Source of the DNA: an uncultured Clostridia bacterium
GTDB taxonomy: Bacteria > Bacillota > Clostridia > UBA1381
Reading direction: 5' to 3'
Assembly: GCA_934476075.1 (NCBI GenBank)
Contig: CAKSNH010000007.1
Span: forward strand, 55,272-119,271
Length of the DNA stretch: 64,000 nt
Below are positions 48,812 through 56,848 of this stretch, piece after piece (within the stretch, counting starts at the first letter, position 1; the number at the start of each line of letters is the position of its first letter). The translations under genes and the position numbers were made by a program. The notes below the pieces were generated by a model. It saw nothing but the letters and a program-made list of their open reading frames with translations. It was not told the DNA's origin and made no database searches.

Positions 48812-51310
48812 CTATGCTTTTAAACCTTTTCTGCCCATGCTCAAAGTTGTACTTTCTTTATATGGGCGAACCAATAAGTATATAAATGCTACAACAATCG
48901 CAAATGCTGCAACAGTTCCTATACCAAAATGTCCGTATGCAACAAGGCTGCCGATTTGGTTTATGCAAAGTGCAACCACATAAGCGAATATTGTTTGATA
49001 ACCTATTGCAAACCATGTCCATTTAATGTTATTCATTTCACGCTTAATTGCTCCGATTGCGGCAAAGCAAGGTGCACAAAGCAAGTTGAATACCAAGAAT
49101 GAATATGCTGTAACACCGGTAAATGCTGCTGCAAGATTACCGTAAACAGTACCTGTACCGCCGTAAAGAATACCCATTGTACCAACAATGTTTTCCTTAG
49201 CAACAAGACCTGTAATAGATGCAACGGTTGCCTGCCAGTTTCCCCAACCCAAAGGTTTGAAAATCCAAGCGATAGCTCCGCCGATTACTGCCAAAATACT
49301 TGAATCGATTTGGTCTTCGGCTAACATTTGGAATTGACCGTCAACAAAGCCGAAGTATGTTGTGAACCATACAAGAATTGTTGAAAGCAAGATAATTGTA
49401 CCGGCTTTCTTGATGAATGACCAGCCACGTTCCCACATACTGCGAAGTACGTTTCCAAGTGTCGGCATATGATATGCAGGCAATTCCATAACGAATGGAG
49501 CAGGGTCGCCCGCAAACATTTTTGTCTTTTTAAGAATAATACCCGAAACGATAATTGCAATCATACCGATAAAGTATGCTGATGTTGCAACCCATGCACT
49601 TCCTGAGAAAATAGCACCCGCAATCATTGCGATAAACGGAACTTTCGCACCGCACGGAATGAATGTAGTTGTCATAATTGTCATTTTTCTATCTCTGTCA
49701 TTTTCGATAGTACGCGATGCCATAACACCCGGAACACCACAACCTGTACCAATCAGCATAGGGATAAATGATTTACCCGAAAGACCGAATTTTCTGAATA
49801 TACGGTCAAGTACGAACGCAATTCTTGCCATGTAACCGCAAGCTTCAAGGAATGCAAGCAACAAGAACAATACAAGCATTTGAGGAACAAAGCCCAATAC
49901 CGCACCGACACCGGCAACAATACCGTCAAGGATAAGTCCCGAAAGCCACTCAGCACAGCCTACTTTTTCCAATCCCGAACCAATCAAAGCCGGAATACCC
50001 GGTACCCAAACACCGTAATCAGCCGGGTCAGGTTCTTCGCAATCATACTTTTCATATGTTGCAACAGCCTCTGTAAAATCATCATATGTAGCTGTAAGTT
50101 CTTCATCTGCCATTGTTTCTTCATCAACAACAGTATATGTTACTTCTTTAATATCCTTTGCACTTTCTGCAAATTCATCAAGAGCAGCTTTTGCAGCGTC
50201 AGCGTCAAATTCTTCACTTTCTGTATCAAGTGCACTTTCAACTGCCTCTGTATCAATATCATTTTCAGACGCATATGAAATATATCCGTTTACAATATCT
50301 GCCGCACCTGTGTATTCTTCCGCAACTTCTTCATACGCCGATGTGCCGATGCCGAACAAGTGCCAGCCGTCGCCGAACAATCCGTCATTTGCCCAGTCTG
50401 TCGCAAGTGAACCGACTGTTACCATTGAAATATAATAAATAAGGAACATAACAACCGCAAATATCGGCAATGCCAACCATCTATTTGTAACAACACGGTC
50501 AATCTTGTCAGATACTGTTGATTGAGTTTTGCCTTTTTTCTTGTAACAGTCTTTGATGATTGACGAAATGTATGTATAACGTTCATTTGTTATAATACTT
50601 TCAGCGTCATCATCCATATCTGTTTCCGCTTTTTTGATAACGTCCGAAACATCAGGAACATTTTTCATTTGGTCAGTGATTTTGTCATCACGTTCAAATA
50701 ATTTGATTGCAAAAAATCTCTTTTTCGCATCATCAACCTCAGAACCCAATCTGCCGCCGATTTCATTCAGCCAGCCTTCAACATTTTCGCTGAACTTATG
50801 TATTGACTTAAAGTCCTTGCTCTTACCTGCAAGACTAACAGCCTTTTGTGCAGCCTCTTTCAACCCTGTACCCTTCAAAGCTGATACAGCAACCACTTCA
50901 CAGCCTATATCTTTTCCAAGCTTAGCAAAATCAATCTTGTCGCCGTTTTTATTAACCACGTCAATCATATTGATTGCTATAACCATCGGAATACCAAGCT
51001 CGGCAAGCTGTGTTGTCAAGTATAGGTTTCTTTCAAGGTTTGTACCGTCAATGATATTCAAGATAACATCAGGCGATTCGTTAATCAGGTAATTTCTTGC
51101 TACCACTTCTTCCAAAGTATATGGTGACAAAGAATAAATACCCGGTAAGTCCATGATGATTACATCTTTTTGTCCTTTTAATTTACCTTCTTTTTTTTCT
51201 ACCGTTACTCCCGGCCAGTTTCCCACAAACTGATTTGAACCGGTCAGTGCGTTGAACATTGTTGTTTTACCGCAGTTAGGGTTTCCGGCAAGTGCAATTT
51301 TAATCGACAT
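48812..51310 (-). CDS. feoB: Ferrous iron transporter FeoB
   Basis: An 832-residue FeoB. The N-terminal G domain shows G1 GNPNCGKT (8-15), G3 MDLPGIYSLSP and G4 INMIDV; the GDI domain follows to about residue 270, then the polytopic transporter with two Gate motifs (FIPMLIGTGCGVPGVMASRTIENDRDRKMTI and LLCAPCFAAIGAIKREM). It imports Fe(II) with GTP hydrolysis. Unusual is an acidic insertion of about 100 residues (about 325-430) in the loop after the first membrane span, rich in Glu, Asp and Ala. An operator (51330-51353) precedes it. Confidence 0.96.
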   Translation of the reverse strand: MSIKIALAGNPNCGKTTMFNALTGSNQFVGNWPGVTVEKKEGKLKGQKDVIIMDLPGIYSLSPYTLEEVVARNYLINESPDVILNIIDGTNLERNLYLTTQLAELGIPMVIAINMIDVVNKNGDKIDFAKLGKDIGCEVVAVSALKGTGLKEAAQKAVSLAGKSKDFKSIHKFSENVEGWLNEIGGRLGSEVDDAKKRFFAIKLFERDDKITDQMKNVPDVSDVIKKAETDMDDDAESIITNERYTYISSIIKDCYKKKGKTQSTVSDKIDRVVTNRWLALPIFAVVMFLIYYISMVTVGSLATDWANDGLFGDGWHLFGIGTSAYEEVAEEYTGAADIVNGYISYASENDIDTEAVESALDTESEEFDADAAKAALDEFAESAKDIKEVTYTVVDEETMADEELTATYDDFTEAVATYEKYDCEEPDPADYGVWVPGIPALIGSGLEKVGCAEWLSGLILDGIVAGVGAVLGFVPQMLVLFLLLAFLEACGYMARIAFVLDRIFRKFGLSGKSFIPMLIGTGCGVPGVMASRTIENDRDRKMTIMTTTFIPCGAKVPFIAMIAGAIFSGSAWVATSAYFIGMIAIIVSGIILKKTKMFAGDPAPFVMELPAYHMPTLGNVLRSMWERGWSFIKKAGTIILLSTILVWFTTYFGFVDGQFQMLAEDQIDSSILAVIGGAIAWIFKPLGWGNWQATVASITGLVAKENIVGTMGILYGGTGTVYGNLAAAFTGVTAYSFLVFNLLCAPCFAAIGAIKREMNNIKWTWFAIGYQTIFAYVVALCINQIGSLVAYGHFGIGTVAAFAIVVAFIYLLVRPYKESTTLSMGRKGLKA

Positions 51311-51329
51311 TTTTGTACCTCCATTTTAT

Positions 51330-51353
51330 TTGAGTTAGTAAGGTCTAACTCAA
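51330..51353. promoter_or_regulatory. Iron-type operator before feoB
   Basis: TTGAGTTAG TAAGGT CTAACTCAA: 9-bp arms around a six-base centre, the same TTAG-N6-CTAA layout as the feoA and DUF3793 sites. It lies between feoA and feoB, about 20 bases before the feoB ATG. Confidence 0.68.
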
Positions 51354-51369
51354 TATTAAAAAAAATAAA

Positions 51370-51591
51370 TCAAACAATTTCCACCATTTCGGCATCTGCT
51401 TTTCTAAGTGATAATTCGTAGCCTCTTACTGTAATTTCAACAGGGTCACCAAGCGGTGCTACTTTTCTCACATAGATTTCTACACCTTTTGTAATACCCA
51501 TATCCATAATTCTGCGTTTTACCGCACCCGTACCTGTAAGTTTTTGAACGCTTACTGTTTCACCAATTTTAACATCTTTTAATGTTCGCAT
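51370..51591 (-). CDS. feoA: FeoA domain protein, second
   Basis: A 73-residue SH3-like FeoA: LKDVKIGETVSVQKL, RRIMDMGITKGVEIYV and APLGDPVEITVRGYELSLRK are all family hallmarks. FeoA binds FeoB and tunes transport. The ATG at 51591 has GGAGGAG upstream. A first FeoA gene lies just before it; this second one is the more typical of the two. Confidence 0.94.
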   Translation of the reverse strand: MRTLKDVKIGETVSVQKLTGTGAVKRRIMDMGITKGVEIYVRKVAPLGDPVEITVRGYELSLRKADAEMVEIV

Positions 51592-51608
51592 TCTATCGCT
51601 CCTCCAAA

Positions 51609-51821
51609 TCACACCATTATTCTGTTAGCCATTGACTTATCAATAGCAACACGAGTATCTTTCACATTTACTATCATGTTTCCCGCAATTTCCGAAACAA
51701 CAGTAATTTCACTGCCAACAACAAAACCAAGTTTCTCAAGAAACTGTCTTGTTTCATCTTTGCCCGTAATTTTAATAACCTTTTTTGTTTCTCCTATGTT
51801 TGACATTGTTAATGGCATCAT
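51609..51821 (-). CDS. FeoA domain protein, first
   Basis: A 70-residue FeoA paralogue with the same fold (MSNIGETKKVIKITG, FLEKLGFVVGSEITVVSEIAGNMIVNVKDTRVAIDKSMANRIMV) but diverged. Two FeoA proteins before one FeoB is common in Clostridia. The ATG at 51821 has AAGGAG six bases upstream. First gene of the feo operon. Confidence 0.92.
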   Translation of the reverse strand: MMPLTMSNIGETKKVIKITGKDETRQFLEKLGFVVGSEITVVSEIAGNMIVNVKDTRVAIDKSMANRIMV

Positions 51822-51838
51822 AAAACACTCCTTGCTCA

Positions 51839-51927
51839 TTAGTCACTGCTAACCTAATTTTAATTTTTAAAGGTTAGATTTTCCTAACCTTCGCAGTTAG
51901 TTTATCATAACTAACCTATTATGTCAA
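51839..51927 (-). promoter_or_regulatory. feo promoter with three operators
   Basis: On the minus strand TTGACA (51927-51922), 17 bases, TAAACT (51904-51899). Operators: GTTAG...CTAAC with 10-base centre (51896-51915) lies between -35 and -10; AAGGTTAG ATTTTC CTAACCTT (51870-51891) just downstream; TTAG TCACTG CTAA (51839-51852) nearer the gene. A bound repressor would block the promoter directly. Confidence 0.78.
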
Positions 51928-52019
51928 CACTTTTTTAATAAAATATTCTAATTTATATATATTGCATAATTAAATTTGGTCTGTACATATAGTTATTGGT
52001 CAACTTTTATTTTGAACAC

Positions 52020-52054
52020 AAAAAATACAGCCATACAAATTGTACAGCTGTATT
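52020..52054 (-). terminator. Terminator of the SCIFF/HD unit
   Basis: AATACAGC (52024-52031) pairs with GCTGTATT (52047-52054); on the minus strand TTTTTT-like bases follow. It lies 15 bases past the HD gene. Confidence 0.82.
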
Positions 52055-52069
52055 TTTATATTTCCAAAC

Positions 52070-52732
52070 TTACAATAATTTTGAACCGTTTACCATAATC
52101 CGTAGCTTTCTGCCCAGAAATTCCGCCGATTTTTTGCACATTATCATTCTGGTCAGGAATATTTCAAAATAGTCTACCACCGATGAAATATCCGTATCTA
52201 TCATCATTTCCAAATAAATGCGGTTTTCATCGTTCTTTACAACTACTTCACTGCTTTGTACGGCAAAATTTACCCGGTCATGTATGTCAAAATTCAAATT
52301 TTCGGTTCTTCTTACACGGCTGCGTCGCACATCGGATTTGTCAGCCAAAATCAGTGCCGCCGAAATAGGACTTACCGCATTGCCCGTACCCTCGTCATGG
52401 TTTCCGACCGCCCCCGCAATCATTGTAACTTCTTCTACGTCCATACCCATTCGCATAAGTATGTTGTACGCAAGCAGTGCACCTGTCTGTGCATGGTCAT
52501 CACGATTGACCATATTGCCTATATCATGGATATAACCCGCAATTCTTGCAAGCTCTATCTCACGCTCGGTATAGCCGCCTATTTCCTCCAATATTCTCGC
52601 CGCCGTCACCGATACTTTCATCGCATGAACAAAGGAATGTTCAGTATAGCCTATAACTCCAAGCATATCATTTCCACGCTTTATGCAAGTATTGATTTCT
52701 TTGTTATTTTTTACATCTTCAAACGTAACCAT
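52070..52732 (-). CDS. HD domain phosphohydrolase-like protein
   Basis: A 220-residue protein of the HD superfamily: HSFVHAMKV, then AGYIHDIGNMVNRDDHAQTGA with the metal-binding His-Asp pair, and ILADKSDVRRSRVR. The second Asp and the helix pattern fit a single-domain HD enzyme of nucleotide metabolism or signalling; the substrate is unknown. The ATG at 52732 has GGGGAGGA nine bases upstream, while the ATG at 52741 abuts that site. It follows the SCIFF maturase by 21 bases and is probably co-transcribed with it. Confidence 0.85.
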   Translation of the reverse strand: MVTFEDVKNNKEINTCIKRGNDMLGVIGYTEHSFVHAMKVSVTAARILEEIGGYTEREIELARIAGYIHDIGNMVNRDDHAQTGALLAYNILMRMGMDVEEVTMIAGAVGNHDEGTGNAVSPISAALILADKSDVRRSRVRRTENLNFDIHDRVNFAVQSSEVVVKNDENRIYLEMMIDTDISSVVDYFEIFLTRMIMCKKSAEFLGRKLRIMVNGSKLL

Positions 52733-52753
52733 TCCAAACATTCCTCCCCTAAC

Positions 52754-54133
52754 TTACTTCAAGCCGTCAACACGCAATTTTGCTTCTATCGCAATCGCAC
52801 ATTCCACACGCTTTTTCTCCAAATCACAAGCCAACTCATACGGCTCATTAATATTCTTGTTGAAATTATACGCATTCGCACTGCAACCGCCGCTGCAATA
52901 GAATTTTGCGAAACAGTTTGAACATTTATCCTTAGTGTACACATTCGATTTTTCAAAACTGCTTCTGATTTTCTTGTCAATAGTCCCCTCTTTAACATTT
53001 CCCATAAGGAACTTTTTGTTTCCCACAAATTGGTGACATGGGTATATATCGCCTTCCGGAGAAATTGCAAGATACTCATTACCCGCACCGCAGCCCGACA
53101 AACGTTTAATTACACAAGGACCTTGGTCAAGGTCAACCATGAAGTGGAAGAAATTAAAGCCTTTGCCGTCTTTTCTTCTCTGCACATATTCTTCCGCCAA
53201 ATCCTCATATTCCTTATAAAGCTGAGGCAAGTGCTTTTTAAGCAGTGCAAACTTATTTGTTTCGGGTGTTACAACAGGCTCTACGCTTGTTTGCTTAAAT
53301 CCCAAATCGGCAAGGTGCATAACGTCCTTCTTAAAGTCTAGGTTTTCTGCCGTGAATGTACCTCTGACATAGTAATTGTCTTGGTTTCTGCTTTCCGCCA
53401 ATTTAATAAATTTAGGCACAATATCATCATAACAGCCTGTACCGTCCACTCTGTAACGCATACGGTCATTTGTTTCTTTTCTTCCGTCAATGCTAAGCAC
53501 CACATTTGACATATTTTCATTCAGGTATTCCTGAATTTTATCGTTCAGCAATAAACCGTTTGTTGTCAAAGTAAATCTGAAATTCTTGTTATGCTTTGCA
53601 CCCTGTTCTTTTGCATAGTCGGTGATTTCCTTTACAACGCCGAAATTCATAAGCGGTTCACCGCCGAAATAGTCTATCTCGATATTTCTTCTTGAACCCG
53701 AATTTTCAATTACAAAATCAATCGCTTTCTTGCCCACTTCCGCACTCATAAGTCCACGAGGGCCGTTAAACTCGCCCGTATCACCGAAACAGTATTTACA
53801 TCTCAGATTGCAGTCGTGTGCAACGTGCAGACACAATGCCTTTACAACCGATTGCTTTTTCCATTTCTTTGCGATTTCAGCATATGAATCCTCTGTGAAA
53901 AGCTGACCTTTGTTATAAAGTTCAACTATATCCGCATATGCCTCCTCCAATTCTTCACTTGAATATTTATCGCCAATCATTTCTATTATGTGCTTTGGAC
54001 ATTTATCTTCCGGAACAAACGGCTCTTTTAAATAGAACAGCATTTCATACATAACATCATCGGCAATATGTACAGCACCGCTGTAAACGTCCATAACGAT
54101 ATTAAGACCTAACAAATTATATTGATGTATCAA
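52754..54133 (-). CDS. SCIFF peptide radical-SAM maturase
   Basis: A 459-residue radical-SAM/SPASM enzyme that forms thioether crosslinks in the SCIFF (six cysteines in forty-five) peptide. The radical-SAM cluster motif is CNLRCKYCFGDTG (about residues 103-115). The SPASM domain has GCGAGNEYLAISPEGDIYPCHQF and the Cys-rich CSNCFAKFYCSGGC segment near 395-410. The N-terminal part (MIHQYNLLGLNIVMDVYSGAVHIAD) is the RiPP recognition-like region of the family. The precursor gene lies 76 bases upstream, separated by a hairpin. Confidence 0.95.
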   Translation of the reverse strand: MIHQYNLLGLNIVMDVYSGAVHIADDVMYEMLFYLKEPFVPEDKCPKHIIEMIGDKYSSEELEEAYADIVELYNKGQLFTEDSYAEIAKKWKKQSVVKALCLHVAHDCNLRCKYCFGDTGEFNGPRGLMSAEVGKKAIDFVIENSGSRRNIEIDYFGGEPLMNFGVVKEITDYAKEQGAKHNKNFRFTLTTNGLLLNDKIQEYLNENMSNVVLSIDGRKETNDRMRYRVDGTGCYDDIVPKFIKLAESRNQDNYYVRGTFTAENLDFKKDVMHLADLGFKQTSVEPVVTPETNKFALLKKHLPQLYKEYEDLAEEYVQRRKDGKGFNFFHFMVDLDQGPCVIKRLSGCGAGNEYLAISPEGDIYPCHQFVGNKKFLMGNVKEGTIDKKIRSSFEKSNVYTKDKCSNCFAKFYCSGGCSANAYNFNKNINEPYELACDLEKKRVECAIAIEAKLRVDGLK

Positions 54134-54157
54134 AATTAAAACTCCTTATACCAAAAT

Positions 54158-54186
54158 TTGAGGGTACCGCTATGCGATACCCTCAA
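54158..54186 (-). terminator. Hairpin between SCIFF peptide and maturase genes
   Basis: TTGAGGGTA (54158-54166) and TACCCTCAA (54178-54186) form a perfect 9-bp stem; ATTTTGG follows on the minus strand. A weak terminator here would let far more peptide mRNA than maturase mRNA be made. Confidence 0.65.
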
Positions 54187-54209
54187 TCAAACTAATTATT
54201 TCGTAAAGA

Positions 54210-54350
54210 TTAAACTCTTTCGCACTTTTGGTTAGCTACTGTGCAAGATGTCTTACAAGCTGACTGACATGATGTTTGACATTCTCCGCAGCCACCGTGA
54301 GAAGCTGTTTCCTTCAAATTTGCTTTGTTCAAAGTTTGTACGTGTTTCAT
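54210..54350 (-). CDS. SCIFF ranthipeptide precursor
   Basis: A 46-residue peptide, MKHVQTLNKANLKE followed by a Cys-rich core. Six Cys lie at about residues 21, 24, 28, 32, 36 and 43, with the GGCGECQTSC and SACKTSC stretches that define SCIFF. The adjacent radical-SAM enzyme installs Cys-to-acceptor thioether links (ranthipeptide class). SCIFF systems are nearly universal in Clostridia and linked to population behaviour in some species. AAAGGA lies upstream. Confidence 0.95.
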   Translation of the reverse strand: MKHVQTLNKANLKETASHGGCGECQTSCQSACKTSCTVANQKCERV

Positions 54351-54461
54351 ATTATATTCATTCCTTTCTTCAATAAGGTTTTCCCCTATATACTATAATA
54401 TCATATATATTATAACATATATCTTCCGAAAAATAAAGGGGAAAAATAATTTTTTTTAAAA

Positions 54462-54893
54462 TTACAGTCTGTAAATGTCCTTTGCGTCCACTACATTTAC
54501 ATTTGTATCCTCCAAAATCTTAATAGCCTCATCAGGTTTATCCACTCTTACCACTACCAATGCGGCATTTGAAGTCTTGCCGATAAACGCATACATATAC
54601 TCAATGCTTATGTCGTCTTTTTTCAGTTCAGCCAATACCTTTGCCAAACCGCCCGGCTTATCTTCGATTGCAAGTGCAATTACATCGGTTGTCTTAACCG
54701 CCAGATTATTGTCTTTAAGCACTTTTTCAGCCTTTACAGGGTCATTTACAATAAGTCTTAAAATACCGAAATCGGTTGTATCGGCAATAGACAATGCACT
54801 GATGTCAATGTCATTTTCGCCGAGAATACCGATAATATCGGCTAATCTTCCGAACTTATTCTCTACAAATACAGAAATTTGCTTTACTAACAT
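54462..54893 (-). CDS. Tandem ACT-domain protein
   Basis: A 143-residue protein with two ACT domains (2-70 and 71-140: QISVFVENKFGRLADIIGIL and ALAIEDKPGGLAKVLAEL). ACT proteins sense amino acids. Stand-alone tandem ACT proteins regularly follow phenylacetate-CoA ligase genes, as here, and may bind aromatic amino acids to regulate this pathway; that is inference. It starts 63 bases after the second paaK. Confidence 0.88.
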   Translation of the reverse strand: MLVKQISVFVENKFGRLADIIGILGENDIDISALSIADTTDFGILRLIVNDPVKAEKVLKDNNLAVKTTDVIALAIEDKPGGLAKVLAELKKDDISIEYMYAFIGKTSNAALVVVRVDKPDEAIKILEDTNVNVVDAKDIYRL

Positions 54894-54956
54894 AACTAAA
54901 CACCCTTTCTTTATAAATATTATGATAATTTAAAATTTTTATTACCAAAAGCTATA

Positions 54957-56255
54957 TCAGATTTTACGCTTGTCGATTACACGTTTTGCCTTGCCCTCAC
55001 TTCTTGCAATGGTCTTAGGCTCAACCAAACGCACCTTAGCTCCGATACCAAGCACACTGTTTAATTGTTTCTTAATCAGCTTTTCAACATTCTCAACCGA
55101 CTTAACGTCATCATTAAACAATTTATCCGACATTTCAACCTGTACTTCCAATGTATCATGGTTATCTACTCTGTCAACCAAAATCTGATAGTTAGGAGTA
55201 ACATCTCCGCCGACTTTAAGCAATACTTCCTCAATCTGCGACGGGAACACATTTACACCACGAATAATCATCATATCGTCACTTCTGCCCTGCGGCTTGT
55301 TCATTCTTACAAATGTTCTACCACATTCGCATTTTTCGTAGTTAAGCGATGCAATATCACGGGTTCTGTAACGAATTAACGGGAAACCCTCTTTGGTAAT
55401 TGTAGTAAATACCAATTCGCCCGTACTGCCGTATGGCAATACTTCACCCGTATCAGGGTCGATAATTTCAGGAATAAACATATCCTCATTAATATGCATA
55501 CCCTTTTGGCAGTCACATTCGTATGCAACACCCGGCCCCATAATCTCGCTAAGACCGTAAATGTCATGTGCTTTAATATGTAATTTATTTTCAATAGCCT
55601 TTCTCATATCCTCCGACCAAGGCTCTGCACCGAAAATACCGGCTTTCAGTTTAAGTTGGTCTGTAAGACCCATTTCCTCTATGGTTTCGCCCAAATACAT
55701 AGCATATGAAGGTGTACAGCAAAGATGTGTAGCACCAAAGTCAATCATAGTCTGGATTTGACGCTGAGTATTTCCTGTTGACATAGGGATTACGGTAGCA
55801 CCTAATTTTTGTACGCCGTCATGTGCACCGAGTCCGCCTGTGAACAAACCATAGCCGTATGATATCTGCACAAAAGAGTTCTTGTCAGCACCCGCCGCCG
55901 TAAGCTGACGGCACATACAAGTCGCCCACATATCAAGGTCATTTCTTGTATATCCCACAACTATCTGCTTGCCTGTTGTACCGCTTGACGCATGAACTCT
56001 GATAATATCCGACATCGGCACTGCAAACAGACCGTACGGATAATTGTCACGCAAATCCTGTTTATATGAAAACGGCAGATTCTTTAAATCCTCAACAGAT
56101 TTAACATCTTCGGGTTTCATACCCTTTTCGTCCATACGCTGTCTGAAAAGAGCAACATTTTCATACATCCTTTTTACCTGCCAAACCAATTTCTCATTCT
56201 GCAAAGAGATTATCTCATCTCTTGACATACATTCGTTCTTGTCATAATAAGCCAT
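54957..56255 (-). CDS. paaK: Phenylacetate-CoA ligase family protein, second copy
   Basis: A 432-residue adenylate-forming enzyme: ASSGTTGKQIVVGYT (P-loop), YGLSEIMGPGVAYEC, TGELVFTTITKEGFPLIRYRTRD and the C-terminal VKLVEPK-like hinge KVRLVEPKTIARSEGKAKRV. It ligates CoA to aryl acids or, with iorAB, couples aryl-CoA to ATP formation. A paralogue lies upstream of iorA. ADP/ATP specificity and substrate cannot be read. Confidence 0.93.
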   Translation of the reverse strand: MAYYDKNECMSRDEIISLQNEKLVWQVKRMYENVALFRQRMDEKGMKPEDVKSVEDLKNLPFSYKQDLRDNYPYGLFAVPMSDIIRVHASSGTTGKQIVVGYTRNDLDMWATCMCRQLTAAGADKNSFVQISYGYGLFTGGLGAHDGVQKLGATVIPMSTGNTQRQIQTMIDFGATHLCCTPSYAMYLGETIEEMGLTDQLKLKAGIFGAEPWSEDMRKAIENKLHIKAHDIYGLSEIMGPGVAYECDCQKGMHINEDMFIPEIIDPDTGEVLPYGSTGELVFTTITKEGFPLIRYRTRDIASLNYEKCECGRTFVRMNKPQGRSDDMMIIRGVNVFPSQIEEVLLKVGGDVTPNYQILVDRVDNHDTLEVQVEMSDKLFNDDVKSVENVEKLIKKQLNSVLGIGAKVRLVEPKTIARSEGKAKRVIDKRKI

Positions 56256-56273
56256 CGTATTTCGCTCCTGTAA

Positions 56274-56846
56274 TTATAAATTGTATCCCAAATCAAAAGC
56301 CTTTAAGTTCACATCAAGGAATTTAGCCGGTACAGTCTGCTTTAATGCGTCAATCCATTTCTCATAAGCAACCTCTGTATTTTTAGCCATTACACCTATC
56401 AATACAACATTTACCGCTTTGATTGTACCTGCTTGCTGTGCAAGTTCAAGTGCGTCAAGAGAAATTGTATTTACGCTGTCCTTCAATTTTTGTTCGATAT
56501 TTTCAGGATATTCCATAGCACCTGTTATAACAGGCATTGGCTCGATTTCCTGTGTATTTACGATTACAGTACCGCCCTTTTTCAGATACGGCAATGCTCT
56601 GTATGCCTCCAAAAGTTCAAAAGCCAAAATAATATCGGCTTCGCCCTCGTCAATAATCGGCGAATATACTTTTTCGCCATACTTAACATAAGTTACAACA
56701 CTTCCGCCACGCTGTGACATACCGTGTACTTCCGACACCTTAACATCATGTCCTTCATTAATGGCAACGTTACCTAAAATTCTGCTTGCCAAAAGTGTTC
56801 CCTGACCGCCGACGCCGACAATCATAATCTTCTTTGTATCGCTCAT
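56274..56846 (-). CDS. iorB: Indolepyruvate:ferredoxin oxidoreductase, beta subunit
   Basis: A 190-residue subunit of the 2-oxoacid:ferredoxin oxidoreductase gamma domain: IVGVGGQGTLLASRILG at the N-terminus, VSEVHGMSQRGGSVVTYVKYG and the DIILAFELLEAYRALPYL segment. It works with IorA to oxidise aryl pyruvates to aryl-CoA. Starts two bases after iorA. Confidence 0.95.
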   Translation of the reverse strand: MSDTKKIMIVGVGGQGTLLASRILGNVAINEGHDVKVSEVHGMSQRGGSVVTYVKYGEKVYSPIIDEGEADIILAFELLEAYRALPYLKKGGTVIVNTQEIEPMPVITGAMEYPENIEQKLKDSVNTISLDALELAQQAGTIKAVNVVLIGVMAKNTEVAYEKWIDALKQTVPAKFLDVNLKAFDLGYNL

Positions 56847-56848
56847 TA

